This document shows positions 33,175 to 42,631 of a stretch of 64,000 nt of DNA, in pieces. Position 1 is the first letter of the stretch, and each line of letters begins with the position of its first letter. The stretch is from Arthrobacter sp. NicSoilB4. GTDB lineage: Bacteria; Actinomycetota; Actinomycetes; Actinomycetales; Micrococcaceae. The position numbers and the translations under genes are program-made. The stretch is from the NCBI RefSeq assembly GCF_019977335.1, contig NZ_AP024653.1:3224001-3288000 (forward strand), written 5' to 3'. Under the pieces are notes generated by a model. It did no database searches, was not told the DNA's origin, and saw only the letters and a list, made by a program, of their open reading frames with translations.

Positions 33175-35286
33175 CTATTTCTCGACGAGGGTCAGGACGT
33201 CGTAGGTGGCGACGATTTCGTCGTTCTGGTTGGTCAGGACGGCGTCCCAAGCCACCTCGCCGTACTCGTCGGTCTCGCGCGGGGTGATCTTCTTGGCGGT
33301 CAGGGTGACCCGGATGGAATCGCCTGCGGCCACCGGCGTGATGAAGCGCAGGCTCTCCAGGCCGTAGTTCGCCAGGACCGGGCCCGGGGCCGGCTCCACG
33401 AACAGGCCGGCGCCCCAGGCCAGCAGCAGGTAACCGTGCGCCACGATGCCCGGGAAGAACGGGTTGGCCTCGGCGGCCTCCTGGTTGGTGTGGGCGTAGA
33501 AGGTGTCGCCGGTGGAGTTGGCGAACTTTGTGATCTCGTCCAGGCTCACTTCGCGCAGCCCGGAGCGGATCGCATCCCCGATGTGCAGGGTGCTCAGGTG
33601 CTTCCGGAACGGGTGCTGGCCTTCCGTCTCGAGCGTGAAGTTCCGGTCTGCCCCGGTGTGCCAGACGCCCGTGACGGCGGTCAGCATGTTCGGCGAGCCC
33701 TGGATGGCGGTGCGCTGCATGTGGTGCAGGACGGAGCGGATGCCGCCGAGCTCCTCGCCGCCACCGGCGCGGCCGGGGCCGCCGTGGACCAGGTGCGGGA
33801 CCGGCGAACCGTGGCCGGTGGAGCTGCGGGCGTCCTCGCGGTTAAGCATGTGCACGCGGCCGTGGTGCGCAGCGATGCCGGTGACGAGTTCGCGGGCAAC
33901 CGCGGGATCGTTGGTGCAGACCGAGGCGACGAGCGATCCGCCGCCGCGGGCGGCGAGGCGGACGGCGTCGGCCAGGTCCGTGTAGCCGATCACGGACGAC
34001 ACCGGACCGAAGGCTTCCAGCGAGTGGACCTCTTCGGCTTCCGGATCAGCCCAGCTGAGCAGCACGGGGGACATAAACGCGCCGTCCTCGACGACGCCGA
34101 CGCTGCCGTCCGCGCTGGTGACCTTGGGCGAATCGAGCGTGCCATAGGCGAGTTCGCCGCCGGCGTCGAGCATTGACTGGACCGCGGCACGCACATCGGC
34201 GAGCTGCTCCAGGGACGCCAGGGCGCCCATGTTGACGCCCTCGGCGCGCGGGTCGCCCAGGACAACGCGTTCCTGGATCCGCTCCCCTACGGCGGTGACG
34301 ACGTCCTGCACCAGCTCCTGCGGCACGATCGCCCGGCGGATCGACGTGCACTTCTGGCCGGCCTTCGCCGTCATCTCCGTGACGAGGGACTTGATGAAGG
34401 CGTCGAATTCCGGCGTGCCCTTGACGGCGTCCGGGCCCAGGATGGAGGCGTTCAGGGAGTCGGTTTCCGAGGTGAAGCGGACACCGCCCTTGACCACATT
34501 GACGTGGGACTTGAGCGTGTTGGCGGTGGAGGCGGAGCCGGTGAAGGCCACGATGTCGCGGTAGTCGAGGTGGTCCAGCATGGTGCGGACCGAGCCGGAA
34601 ATCAGCTGCAGTGATCCCTTGGGCAGGATGCCGGACTCGATCATGGCCCTGACCACGGCGGCGGTGACGTAGCCGGTGGGGGTGGCGGGCTTGACGATGG
34701 TGGGCACGCCGGCGATGAAAGCGGGGGCGAATTTCTCCAGCATGCCCCACACGGGGAAGTTGAAGGCGTTGATCTGCACGGCGACGCCGGGAATCCGGGT
34801 GTAGATGTGCTCGCCGGCGAAGGAGCCGTCCTTGGACAGGACCTCCATCGGGCCGTCGACGATCACCTGCGCGTTGGGGAGTTCGCGCCGGCCCTTGGAG
34901 CCGAAGGTGAAGAGCACGCCGATGCCGCCGTCGATGTCCACCATCGAGTCGATCTTGGTGGCGCCGGTCTGGGCGGAAAGCGCGTAGAACTCGTCGCGGC
35001 GGCCGTTCAGGTACTGCGCCAGCTCCTTGAGTTTGAGCGCGCGCTGGTGGAAGGTCAGTTTGCCCAGTTCCGCCTGGCCTGTGGTGCGTCCATAGTCGAC
35101 GACGGCGGCGAGGTCCAGGCCTTCGGTGCTCACCTTGGCGAGGAGTTCACCGGTGCTGGCATCGAGGACGGAGGCGGCGCCGGCCGCGGAGCCGGCGGCG
35201 GGGGTCCACCAGGAATCCCGGATGAAGCTGGGAACGATCTCGACAGTGTCTACTGTGGGTTCCGGAGCGGTTGCAGTGGTGGTCAT
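33175..35286 (-). CDS. paaZ: Oxepin-CoA hydrolase / 3-oxo-5,6-dehydrosuberyl-CoA semialdehyde dehydrogenase
   Basis: Bifunctional ring-opening enzyme of 703 residues. The N-terminal aldehyde dehydrogenase domain (to about residue 530) has FPVWGMLEKFAPAFIAGVPT and the catalytic cysteine in AGQKCTSIRRAIVP. The C-terminal MaoC-like hotdog domain has STGDTFYAHTN (catalytic Asp and His), NPFFPGIVAHGYLLLAWGAG and YGLESLRFITPVAAGDSIRV, which hydrolyses oxepin-CoA. The product goes to beta-oxidation by PaaJ, PaaF and PaaH. It is transcribed alone from a promoter region shared with a divergent thioesterase gene and carrying the best PaaR site in the window. Confidence 0.95.
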   Translation of the reverse strand: MTTTATAPEPTVDTVEIVPSFIRDSWWTPAAGSAAGAASVLDASTGELLAKVSTEGLDLAAVVDYGRTTGQAELGKLTFHQRALKLKELAQYLNGRRDEFYALSAQTGATKIDSMVDIDGGIGVLFTFGSKGRRELPNAQVIVDGPMEVLSKDGSFAGEHIYTRIPGVAVQINAFNFPVWGMLEKFAPAFIAGVPTIVKPATPTGYVTAAVVRAMIESGILPKGSLQLISGSVRTMLDHLDYRDIVAFTGSASTANTLKSHVNVVKGGVRFTSETDSLNASILGPDAVKGTPEFDAFIKSLVTEMTAKAGQKCTSIRRAIVPQELVQDVVTAVGERIQERVVLGDPRAEGVNMGALASLEQLADVRAAVQSMLDAGGELAYGTLDSPKVTSADGSVGVVEDGAFMSPVLLSWADPEAEEVHSLEAFGPVSSVIGYTDLADAVRLAARGGGSLVASVCTNDPAVARELVTGIAAHHGRVHMLNREDARSSTGHGSPVPHLVHGGPGRAGGGEELGGIRSVLHHMQRTAIQGSPNMLTAVTGVWHTGADRNFTLETEGQHPFRKHLSTLHIGDAIRSGLREVSLDEITKFANSTGDTFYAHTNQEAAEANPFFPGIVAHGYLLLAWGAGLFVEPAPGPVLANYGLESLRFITPVAAGDSIRVTLTAKKITPRETDEYGEVAWDAVLTNQNDEIVATYDVLTLVEK

Positions 35287-35333
35287 CGTTGACGGGTCCT
35301 TCCAACGGGGGCAAGATCAACACGGCCAGCATT

Positions 35334-35355
35334 ACTGACCGTCCGTTCGGTAATA
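35334..35355. promoter_or_regulatory. PaaR operator shared by paaZ and the divergent thioesterase gene
   Basis: ACTGACCGTCCGTTCGGTAA and two further bases match 14 of 16 fixed positions of the PaaR consensus, including both ACCG and CGGT half-sites. It lies 48 bases before paaZ and 93 bases before the divergent gene, so one repressor dimer could cover both promoters. Confidence 0.8.
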
Positions 35356-35448
35356 TGTCTACAGTACATGAATGAGGCCTGCCGCACACTAGCTGCGGCG
35401 GCATTGACCGGCCAGAGCCCTTGGATTTCCGGCCACAGAGGAGACGTT

Positions 35449-35865
35449 ATGACGCCCGAACCCCGGAACACCGAGCTGTGGAAGATCACCCTCGGTGAAC
35501 TCGACGAGAAAATGGGGGTGAAGATCGTTGAGGAATCCGTCGAACGGGTCGTGGCCACCATGCCGGTGGAGGGCAACCGCCAGTCCTTCGGCCTCTTGCA
35601 CGGCGGCGCCTCGCTGGCCGTCGGGGAAGCAGTGGGTTCCTGGGCCGCCGTGATCCACGCCAGCACCCTGGGCAAGACCGCCGTCGGGGTGGACGTCTCG
35701 GCCACCCACCACAAGTCGGCACGCGAGGGGCTCATCACCATCACGGCGACCCCCATCCATCTGGGCGGGACGGTGACGACGCATGAGGTGGTCATCACCA
35801 ACGAGGCCGGCCAGCGGCTGTGCACCCTGCGGATCACCAACCTGCTGCTCGACCGCAAGGGCTGA
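35449..35865 (+). CDS. Hotdog-fold acyl-CoA thioesterase
   Basis: A 138-residue PaaI/EntH-type thioesterase: ELDEKMGVKIVEESVERVVA, then RQSFGLLHGGASLAVGEAVG (HGG-x-x-x-x-x-x-E catalytic pattern) and VDVSATHHKSAREGLITITA. ATG 35449 follows AGAGGAG, better than the in-frame start at 35368. It is divergent from paaZ across a PaaR site and so is probably a second CoA-salvage thioesterase of the phenylacetate regulon. Members of this shape also act on 1,4-dihydroxy-2-naphthoyl-CoA in menaquinone synthesis, which is a real alternative because menB, menE and menA are in the window. Confidence 0.85.
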   Translation: MTPEPRNTELWKITLGELDEKMGVKIVEESVERVVATMPVEGNRQSFGLLHGGASLAVGEAVGSWAAVIHASTLGKTAVGVDVSATHHKSAREGLITITATPIHLGGTVTTHEVVITNEAGQRLCTLRITNLLLDRKG

Positions 35866-36006
35866 GCCGGGACCCGGACGCGGGCCCGGCGTCAGCGGGC
35901 GGAGGCAAAAGTCCCGGCGGCGTGCATCCAAACCCGGGTTCCGGCCGGTAGTAACGGTGTAAGCAAATCACCGCCCGGATCCGGGCAACTCAATGAGGAG
36001 TTTGAA

Positions 36007-36723
36007 ATGCGCAAAACCTTTTATGCAGCCGGGGCCCTGTCGATGCTGGCCGCGCTCACGTTCGCTGCCCCGGTCCAGGCCGGCGGGAAGCACGACGACG
36101 GCGGCCACCACAGCGGCGATGCCCTCCTGTCCGTCCTGCACGGCGTCCCCGGCCTGACCGTGGATGTCTGGGTGGACGGCAAGCTCACCCTGGACGATTT
36201 CGAGCCTGGAACCCTTGCCGGCCCGCTCAAGCTCGACGACGGCAGCTACAAGATCGCCATCACGGCCGCGGACGCCACGAGCGCCGACAACCCGGTGATC
36301 GGCCCGGTCAAGGTCCACCTCGAAGAGGGCCGGAACTACACCGCGGTGGCGCACCTGGATGCCTCCGGCGCGCCCACGGCCACCCTGTTCAAGAACGACA
36401 CCTCGGCCAGCCCCAAGGGCGAGGGGAAGCTGACCGTCCGGCACGTGGCGGCAGCACCCGCCGTCGACGTCCTGGCCGGCGGCACCGCGGTCATCGAGGA
36501 CCTGACGAACCCCGGGCAGGAGGTCCTGACGCTCAAGGCCGGAACGGTGTCCGCCTCGGTTGCTGCCGCCGGCACCACCGAGCCCCTGATCGGCCCGGCG
36601 GATGTGCCGGTCACCAAGGGCAAGAACACGATTGTTTACGCCTGGGGCAGCCTGGCCGACGACACCCTCGGCGTGGCGGTCCAGGTGGTCGACTCGGCCA
36701 AATGGGGTGGCGACGACGACTGA
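36007..36723 (+). CDS. Secreted DUF4397 protein
   Basis: A Sec signal peptide (RKTFYAAGALSMLAALTFAA then a PVQAGG cleavage region, about residue 26) leads into two DUF4397-type beta-sandwich units (LSVLHGVPGLTVDVWVDGKL, and LTVRHVAAAPAVDVLAGGTA). An Asp-rich tail ends the 238-residue protein. Function is unknown; members are exported. TGAGGAG lies before ATG 36007. It is a single gene. Confidence 0.85.
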   Translation: MRKTFYAAGALSMLAALTFAAPVQAGGKHDDGGHHSGDALLSVLHGVPGLTVDVWVDGKLTLDDFEPGTLAGPLKLDDGSYKIAITAADATSADNPVIGPVKVHLEEGRNYTAVAHLDASGAPTATLFKNDTSASPKGEGKLTVRHVAAAPAVDVLAGGTAVIEDLTNPGQEVLTLKAGTVSASVAAAGTTEPLIGPADVPVTKGKNTIVYAWGSLADDTLGVAVQVVDSAKWGGDDD

Positions 36724-36925
36724 GCCGGCTGCCGGGTTCTGCGGGACGGGCCTGGCGGCAGCGCACCTGGCTCAGGGCCTGCGCTGCCGGTCAGGCCTAC
36801 ACCCGCCCCGCCCTTTGACGTAGGGCCGATGGACCCGGAGGACCCCCTGCCCGGACTGTTAACGTGGAAGTGCTGATTCACCCGAACCCGCCGGGTATCA
36901 CCGGCCTCGCCGGAAGGGATCCACC

Positions 36926-38146
36926 ATGCTCACAGACACCTCACTTCCCGTCATTAAGGCAACGCTGCCCGTGGTGGGCGAGCACATCGAAGAGATCGCC
37001 AAGCGCTTCTACAAACACATGTTCGACGCGCGGCCGGACCTGCTGGATGGACTTTTCAACCGGGGAAACCAGGCGGACGGCCGGCAGCAGCAGGCCCTAG
37101 CGGGTTCCATTGCCGCGTTCGCCGGCCTGCTCGTGGACAACGTGGACCAGGTGCCGGACCACCTCCTGTCACGGGTGGCCCACAAGCACGTCTCGCTGGG
37201 GCTGAGCCCGGACCAGTACCAGATTGTCCATGACCACCTGATGTGGGCCATCGTGGACGTGCTCGGGGACGCCGTCACGCCCGACGTCGCCGCAGCCTGG
37301 GACGAGGTCTACTGGCTGATGGCGAACCTGCTCATCAACAAGGAGCGTGGGCTGTACAACGCGGTGCACCTCACTCCTGACACCATCTGGCGGACCTGGC
37401 GGGTGGCCGAGAAGGTCCAGGAGACGGACGACGTGGTCAGGTTCGTCGTCGAACGGATGGATGAGCGCGAGGTCAAGCCGTCCCTGCCCGGGCAGTACGT
37501 CACGATCAAGATGGCAATGCACGACGGCGTGCACCAGCCACGGCAGTACAGCCTGACCAAGGCCGACGACGGCCGGCACCGGCAGTTCGCGGTGAAGCGG
37601 GTCCACGGACTCGAGACGCCCGACGGCGAGATGTCCACGCTGCTGCACAACGAGGTCCAGGTGGGTGACGAAGTGGTGCTCTCGGCCCCCTTCGGTGATG
37701 TGGTGCTGGAGTACACGGACCGGCCCCTGGTCCTGGCCAGCGCGGGGATCGGCATCACCCCGATGGCGGGCATGCTGTCCCACCTCGTCAAGTCCGGTTC
37801 CCAGCGCCAGGTGCTGTTGCTGCATGCGGATGACAGCGAGGCGTCGTTCCCGCTCCGGGGGCAGGTCAGGGAGGATCTGGCCGCTTTGGCGGACGGGACA
37901 TTGACGACGTGGTTCCTCAATCCCCCCGAAAGTCCCGCCGGACCCGGACCCGCGTCCGGGTCCGGGTTCTCCGGCTTTATGGACGTCAGTGCCGTGGAAC
38001 TCCCGGACGACGCCGAGTATTATCTGTGCGGTCCGCTGCCGTTCCTAAAATCGGTCCGGAGCGCGCTGGTTGCGGGCGGCGTGCCGGCCAAAGACATCCA
38101 ATACGAGGTGTTCGGCCCGGACCTCTGGCTGGCTGACTTCCAGTAG
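36926..38146 (+). CDS. hmp: Flavohemoprotein, nitric oxide dioxygenase
   Basis: Oxidises nitric oxide to nitrate with O2 and NAD(P)H. Residues 1-140 are the globin domain (IEEIAKRFYKHMFDARPDLL and VAHKHVSLGLSPDQYQIVHD, where the proximal His lies). Then a ferredoxin-reductase unit: FAD-binding LPGQYVTIKMAM and QPRQYSLTKADD, NAD-binding LASAGIGITPMAGML and YYLCGPLPFLKSVRSAL, ending VFGPDLW. A Pro/Gly/Ser-rich insertion (about residues 333-350) is unusual. GGAAGG lies before the ATG. I see no clear NO-responsive operator upstream. Confidence 0.94.
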   Translation: MLTDTSLPVIKATLPVVGEHIEEIAKRFYKHMFDARPDLLDGLFNRGNQADGRQQQALAGSIAAFAGLLVDNVDQVPDHLLSRVAHKHVSLGLSPDQYQIVHDHLMWAIVDVLGDAVTPDVAAAWDEVYWLMANLLINKERGLYNAVHLTPDTIWRTWRVAEKVQETDDVVRFVVERMDEREVKPSLPGQYVTIKMAMHDGVHQPRQYSLTKADDGRHRQFAVKRVHGLETPDGEMSTLLHNEVQVGDEVVLSAPFGDVVLEYTDRPLVLASAGIGITPMAGMLSHLVKSGSQRQVLLLHADDSEASFPLRGQVREDLAALADGTLTTWFLNPPESPAGPGPASGSGFSGFMDVSAVELPDDAEYYLCGPLPFLKSVRSALVAGGVPAKDIQYEVFGPDLWLADFQ

Positions 38147-38155
38147 CGGCGGCAG

Positions 38156-40774
38156 TTAGCGGACCGCCCGACGCCGTGCGGCAGCCAGCTTGGTGCCGCC
38201 CAGCAGGAGACTGCCCAGCAGGATCGCACCGCCGGCGAGCCCCGCTGTCGGCAGGAGCGGCCCGGCGCCGGTGTTCGGCAGTTGGCCGGTGCCTGCCGGA
38301 AGCACGGCGGCCGCGGCAGCCGGAACCCCAGGCTCTGCCGGTGCAGCGGAGGGTGCCGCGGCAGTGGCAGCGGCCGGGGCGCCGATGGTGAAGGTCACGA
38401 GCCGCGGAGCCGAGGCAATGCCGTCCACGGATTGGGTGACGGAAAGCGTGTGCGCCCCGGGCGTGAGGTCTTTCGGGAACGGCACACTCCAGCGCCCGCC
38501 TGCCACCAGGACCTGCGGGACCAGGGAGCGGACCACCGCGCGTGCGCCGACGCCGGCCCCGCCGGCCCCGGCCTGGTCAGCACCCACCGGGGTCCCGTCA
38601 ATTGAAACTGCCACGTCGGCGCCGTCGACGCCGGTCCCGGAGATCGTCTCGGGAAGGGCGTCGGGGCTGAAGTGCAAGCCGTCCACGATCGACGATACGG
38701 CCGGGACGCCCGGGACGACGGTGAAGGTCCGGGTAACGGAGGGACTGGCCACAACGCCGTCAGAGGTCTGGACGGCGTGCACTGAGAGCTGGCCATAGAC
38801 CGGCCCGGTAACCGGAATGCTCCATTTACCGTCCTGCTGGACGTCCGCGGAACCGCTGACGTCGCCGGTGAGCTTCACCGTCAGTCCGGGGGTGCCTGTG
38901 CCGTCGATGCGGCTGAGGGCCGTCAAGGACGCTCCCGCGTCAGGGTCAGTGATGACGGGAGCATCAAGGTCAGAGATGTTGACTGCCGAAGTAACCGCGC
39001 CGGAGCGGCTGAAGCCGTTGACAGTCTCCGCGGCGAACGTCAGTTCGCCTGCAGCCGCGGGGGCAGGGAAAGACCAGTTTCCGGCGCTGTCGATCGACAC
39101 GTCCACGGGCTGCTGGCCATCGACTGTGATGCGCACCTTGGAGTTGGCGGCAACGGCCGACGCTGGAGCCGCCGGGACCCGGCCGGTGATGGGTTGCCCC
39201 GCCGTGAAGGTCCGGTTTTCCGGTGCCACGAGCTCGGGCTTGTTCAGGAACAGCTGAATCTGGACAGCGGTCGGGAACTTGGTGAGCGCGTCCTGCAGGG
39301 TCGTGGCGATGGCGAAGTTCTCCCCGGACGTCTCACCTGCCGAGTGTGTGCCCACTGCAAAGTTGCCACTGATCCAGGGCCCGCCCGAGTCTCCGCCGCT
39401 GGACTGGACATCGTTGGACAGGAAGCCCTTGAAGGCGCGGAGGTCCGCTGGATCCGGTGTTCTACCGGCCACAACATAAGTCCCGACTTCGGCAACATTT
39501 CCGCAGGACCAGCCGGTGGTCCGCCCGGAGCGGCAGACTGCCTGGCCTTCGAAGGGAGCCACAACGCCGATGATCTTCACCGCAGCGGGGCCGGGGTTCG
39601 CAGCACTTGCCCAGGTGGTCGCGGCCGGCTGGACGTTGATTCCGCCGTCGAGGTCCTCGATGAGGGCGATATCGGTACCTACGTTGCCGGGGTCTCCCGG
39701 ATCGCCCGTGTTCCACAGGGGGTTCAGGACCCATGCGTTTTGGAGGCCCCCGAACTGGCTGAAGCCGAAGGTGCCGAGCGGGGCCAGGGCGCCGGGCAGG
39801 GGCGCCGATCCACCCGCAGTGGACGACGTCGGGGGCTCGAGCTCGGCGCTCCGCGCCGTGCCGTCTTCGGCGCAGTGTCCCGCTGTCAGTACGACCGGCA
39901 GTCCCGCCTCATTGAACGCGCCGAAGCCCGTCGAGCAGATGGTCTGCCGGTCAATGGCGTAGCCCTCACCGCCGTAAACATCCGCTTCCGTCGTCACGGG
40001 AGACCCCTGCTCCAGCTGGACATTGGCGTAGCGGGCCACGAAGTCAGCCGGGGAGATTTTCCCGGGCGCCGCGTCGGTCGGCGCCGGTGCGGCTTGCGGG
40101 TCCAGGACGGCGGGCCCGGTGGCTTCGGCCACATTCTTTCCGCCGGTGCGGATGATGAAGCGGCCGCTGGAGTAGGCCACGGCCTGCAGTGCGGCGGGCC
40201 CCACCTCGCGGACGTAGGCCTGGAACAATTGCTCGGTGCTGGACGCCACCAGCTCCGCCGCGGAGGGGACGGCCTCGGGCGCAGCCGCCGGCGCCACGAG
40301 TACGAACACGGCCGCGGTTCCGGCCCCGTTGAGTTCATCCGCCCGGGCCTGCAGCTCGGTGCCGCTGCCTTCGACGCGGATCGTGCCGTCCCGCAGGCTG
40401 ATCCCCAAGTATCCGGGGAGCTCCCGCAGGGAAGGAACGGCGTCGGCAGCGGTCCTGGCCAGCTGGCCGGCTGCGTTGAACTCCTCGAGCGTCATGCCCA
40501 GGTCACGCCGGACCGCCTCGGCGAGTCCGGCGTCGCTGATTTCCGGCGCAGTGGCCGGGGCAGTTTCCGGCGCCGTCGCGCCAGCCGCCGTCGTTGCATC
40601 AGCCTGGACCGCCGGGCTGACGGTTGCCGACGGGGAAGCTGCAGGCGATGCCGTGGGAACAGGCTCCGATCCCCCGCCCTCGGCCAGCGCGGGAACAGCG
40701 TAGAACGAACCCGCGAGCGCGATGGCGGCAGCCGCCACCGCCCGCACTGTCACCTGGAACCTGGGAGTCTTCAC
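38156..40774 (-). CDS. LPXTG-anchored trypsin-like serine protease with propeptide and Ig-like repeats
   Basis: An 872-residue surface protein. A signal peptide (about residues 1-31, ending VPALA) is followed by a propeptide-like region typical of alpha-lytic/streptogrisin enzymes (to about 255). The S1 protease domain has the triad His300 (LTAGHCAED), Asp368 (DIALIEDLDG) and Ser463 (GDSGGPWISG), with paired cysteines. Four or so beta-sandwich Ig-like repeats follow (about 515-770), then an Ala/Pro spacer and a sortase signal LPNTGAGPLLPT with a hydrophobic segment and an RRRAVR tail. It is thus exported, self-processed and wall-anchored. GTG 40774 is used as start. It is convergent with hmp with only nine bases between. 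Confidence 0.88.
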   Translation of the reverse strand: MKTPRFQVTVRAVAAAAIALAGSFYAVPALAEGGGSEPVPTASPAASPSATVSPAVQADATTAAGATAPETAPATAPEISDAGLAEAVRRDLGMTLEEFNAAGQLARTAADAVPSLRELPGYLGISLRDGTIRVEGSGTELQARADELNGAGTAAVFVLVAPAAAPEAVPSAAELVASSTEQLFQAYVREVGPAALQAVAYSSGRFIIRTGGKNVAEATGPAVLDPQAAPAPTDAAPGKISPADFVARYANVQLEQGSPVTTEADVYGGEGYAIDRQTICSTGFGAFNEAGLPVVLTAGHCAEDGTARSAELEPPTSSTAGGSAPLPGALAPLGTFGFSQFGGLQNAWVLNPLWNTGDPGDPGNVGTDIALIEDLDGGINVQPAATTWASAANPGPAAVKIIGVVAPFEGQAVCRSGRTTGWSCGNVAEVGTYVVAGRTPDPADLRAFKGFLSNDVQSSGGDSGGPWISGNFAVGTHSAGETSGENFAIATTLQDALTKFPTAVQIQLFLNKPELVAPENRTFTAGQPITGRVPAAPASAVAANSKVRITVDGQQPVDVSIDSAGNWSFPAPAAAGELTFAAETVNGFSRSGAVTSAVNISDLDAPVITDPDAGASLTALSRIDGTGTPGLTVKLTGDVSGSADVQQDGKWSIPVTGPVYGQLSVHAVQTSDGVVASPSVTRTFTVVPGVPAVSSIVDGLHFSPDALPETISGTGVDGADVAVSIDGTPVGADQAGAGGAGVGARAVVRSLVPQVLVAGGRWSVPFPKDLTPGAHTLSVTQSVDGIASAPRLVTFTIGAPAAATAAAPSAAPAEPGVPAAAAAVLPAGTGQLPNTGAGPLLPTAGLAGGAILLGSLLLGGTKLAAARRRAVR

Positions 40775-40783
40775 CCGGTTACT

Positions 40784-41485
40784 TTAGCGCCCCAATTTGG
40801 CCCAAATGGCAGCCAACTCGGGTTCCGTTACACCATTGTGGCGTAAGAACTCCTCGGCCTTCACGCTGCGCACAAACCGGAGGAGGCTCTCCAGCCGCGA
40901 TTCGAGCAGGGGCGCGAGGGCTTCCTCCGGCAAATACCGCTCATGCGGATGCGGGACCCCGGACACGCGATGGTGTTCGTTGATGCCGCGCACGGCCCGC
41001 TCGTAACCGCGGGCAATGGCGTCCTCACCCGCCCCGGCGAGGTCCTGGAGCATGGCCGCGATCATCCCGCTGCGGTCCCGTCCGGCCGAGCAGTGGATCA
41101 CGACGCCGCCGCGCGCCGCCGCCACGGCCTTGAAGACCGCAGCGAGCTTCTCCGGGAAGATCCGGGCATTGTCGGCGTAGGACGCCGGATGGTTCAGGTA
41201 CGGAACGCACAGCGCCTGGAACTCGCTGTTGGCGGGATCCTCGGTAGGGGCGTGCACGACGTCGAACGTCGCCATGGTCTCCGCCCTCACCACGGGATCA
41301 GTGTCGCGGCGGCGGATTTCGTCCGGGTTGCGGAGGTCAATCACCGTCCGGATGCCGCCGTCGTAAGCCTGTTGCCAGCCGGTCTCCGTGAGCCATTCGC
41401 GGCGTCCCATCCGGAACACGCTGCCGGCGGTGTGCCACGCGTTGACCGCCCCGTCCCATTCCACACGCTTCAAGAACTCATCCAC
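40784..41485 (-). CDS. Tyrosine-protein phosphatase
   Basis: The phosphatase loop HCSAGRDRSG, with nucleophilic Cys at about residue 132, and the preceding GIRTVIDLRNPDEI segment identify the DUF4892-independent, Y_phosphatase3 type of dual-specificity/PtpB-like phosphatases. It acts on phosphotyrosine or phosphoinositide-like substrates. I place the start at GTG 41485 (DEFLKRVEWDG); the frame stays open to 41830 but would overlap the divergent SGNH gene and is Arg/Gly-rich and non-coding in character. The true start is uncertain. It is followed nine bases later by the serine protease gene. Confidence 0.8.
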   Translation of the reverse strand: MDEFLKRVEWDGAVNAWHTAGSVFRMGRREWLTETGWQQAYDGGIRTVIDLRNPDEIRRRDTDPVVRAETMATFDVVHAPTEDPANSEFQALCVPYLNHPASYADNARIFPEKLAAVFKAVAAARGGVVIHCSAGRDRSGMIAAMLQDLAGAGEDAIARGYERAVRGINEHHRVSGVPHPHERYLPEEALAPLLESRLESLLRFVRSVKAEEFLRHNGVTEPELAAIWAKLGR

Positions 41486-41750
41486 CCTGCCAGCTAACCA
41501 CGTGGTCCGAGTAGTCGACAGCCGGAAATCAACGTAGCCCGGGCGCTTTCCCGCCCGGACAAACGCGTAGCGCCTACCGTTTCCGGCGGGAAGGGCCGCG
41601 CGTACGGTTGCCCCATGGCTGTGCCGGGCGGAACGCTGCCGCCCCGCACAGTTTGTCCGCCAGCCGGAGTCCGGGAGGCTTCGCTGGCCGCCACCGACCG
41701 GTGCGCCTGCAGGCTTCTCCCACCGCAGCGACTCACAAGGGGACTCCACT

Positions 41751-42605
41751 ATGAATAACTTAACGATCAGGCGCTGGTCCGGGCGGCTGGCGGGTGCCGT
41801 GGCCGCCATCGCCCTCACCGCCGGCTTCACCGCCGCTCCCGCGACCGCAGCCCCCGCCCCTCCGACCCCCGTTTACATCGCCCTGGGTGACTCCTACGCC
41901 GCCGGCACCGGGGGCGGGGCATACACAGCTTCTGCGGCCGGACTTCCCGCCGCCTGCCTGCAGACCGCGGCGTCCTACCCGGCAGTTCGCAACGCCACAA
42001 TGAACCTGGGATGTTTCGGCGCCAAGACCACCGACGTGATCGACGTGGCCAACGGCTACTCCGGGGTGCTGGCGACTGCCACGGTGGTCACGGTGACGGT
42101 TGGCGGAAACGACATCGACACGGGACAGGTTGCCTTCGCCTGCACGGCCTCGGCGAGCTCGCCGGCCTGCAGTGCGGCTCTGTACAACTCCGTGGTGGTC
42201 AAGCTCCGCGAGCTGCCGGGCAAGATCAAGGAGATGCTGACGACCGTCAAGAGCAAGGCCCCGAATGCCAGGATCGTGCTGACCGGCTACCCACGGCTCT
42301 TCACCGTCAGTGCCGGGCTCACCGCGGAACAGAACCAGGCGGCACGGTCGATGAATTCGGCGGCCGACTTGCTCAACGCCACGATCGCGTTCTCGGCACT
42401 CGTGAACAGGGCCGGGTACGTCAGCGTCGCCGACAAGTTCACCGGCCACGGAATAGGTTCCGCGAATCCCTGGATTGTGGCGCCGGCGGGCCTTTGCAGC
42501 CTGGCGATCAACTGCAGTTTGAGTCCCTTTGACGCGTTCCACCCCACCGCAACCGGCTATAGGGACGGTTACGCCGCGGCCTTGGCGGCGGCACGGGTCC
42601 CTTAG
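41751..42605 (+). CDS. Secreted SGNH/GDSL hydrolase
   Basis: A signal peptide (LAGAVAAIALTAGFTAAPAT, cleavage after about residue 35) precedes an SGNH hydrolase: block I YIALGDSYAAGTG (nucleophile Ser), block II Gly in NLGCFGAKTTD, block III VGGND, and block V FDAFHPT with the catalytic Asp and His. Six cysteines suggest disulfides, as in the actinobacterial secreted lipase/esterase group. Substrate is likely an ester or lipid outside the cell. AAGGGGA precedes the ATG. It is divergent from the phosphatase gene over 265 bases, which hold a short hairpin at 41539-41558 and nothing else I can support. Confidence 0.9.
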   Translation: MNNLTIRRWSGRLAGAVAAIALTAGFTAAPATAAPAPPTPVYIALGDSYAAGTGGGAYTASAAGLPAACLQTAASYPAVRNATMNLGCFGAKTTDVIDVANGYSGVLATATVVTVTVGGNDIDTGQVAFACTASASSPACSAALYNSVVVKLRELPGKIKEMLTTVKSKAPNARIVLTGYPRLFTVSAGLTAEQNQAARSMNSAADLLNATIAFSALVNRAGYVSVADKFTGHGIGSANPWIVAPAGLCSLAINCSLSPFDAFHPTATGYRDGYAAALAAARVP

Positions 42606-42631
42606 TCCTACCTGGACTGCGGCGGGTAAAA

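Noticed and set aside
39194..40846. A 550-codon plus-strand frame within the serine protease gene
   Set aside because: Arg/Gly-rich shadow of the protease coding strand without any motif.
41486..41830. N-terminal extension of the tyrosine phosphatase
   Set aside because: The open frame overlaps the start of the divergent SGNH gene and has non-coding composition; a GTG at 41485 gives a normal-length phosphatase.
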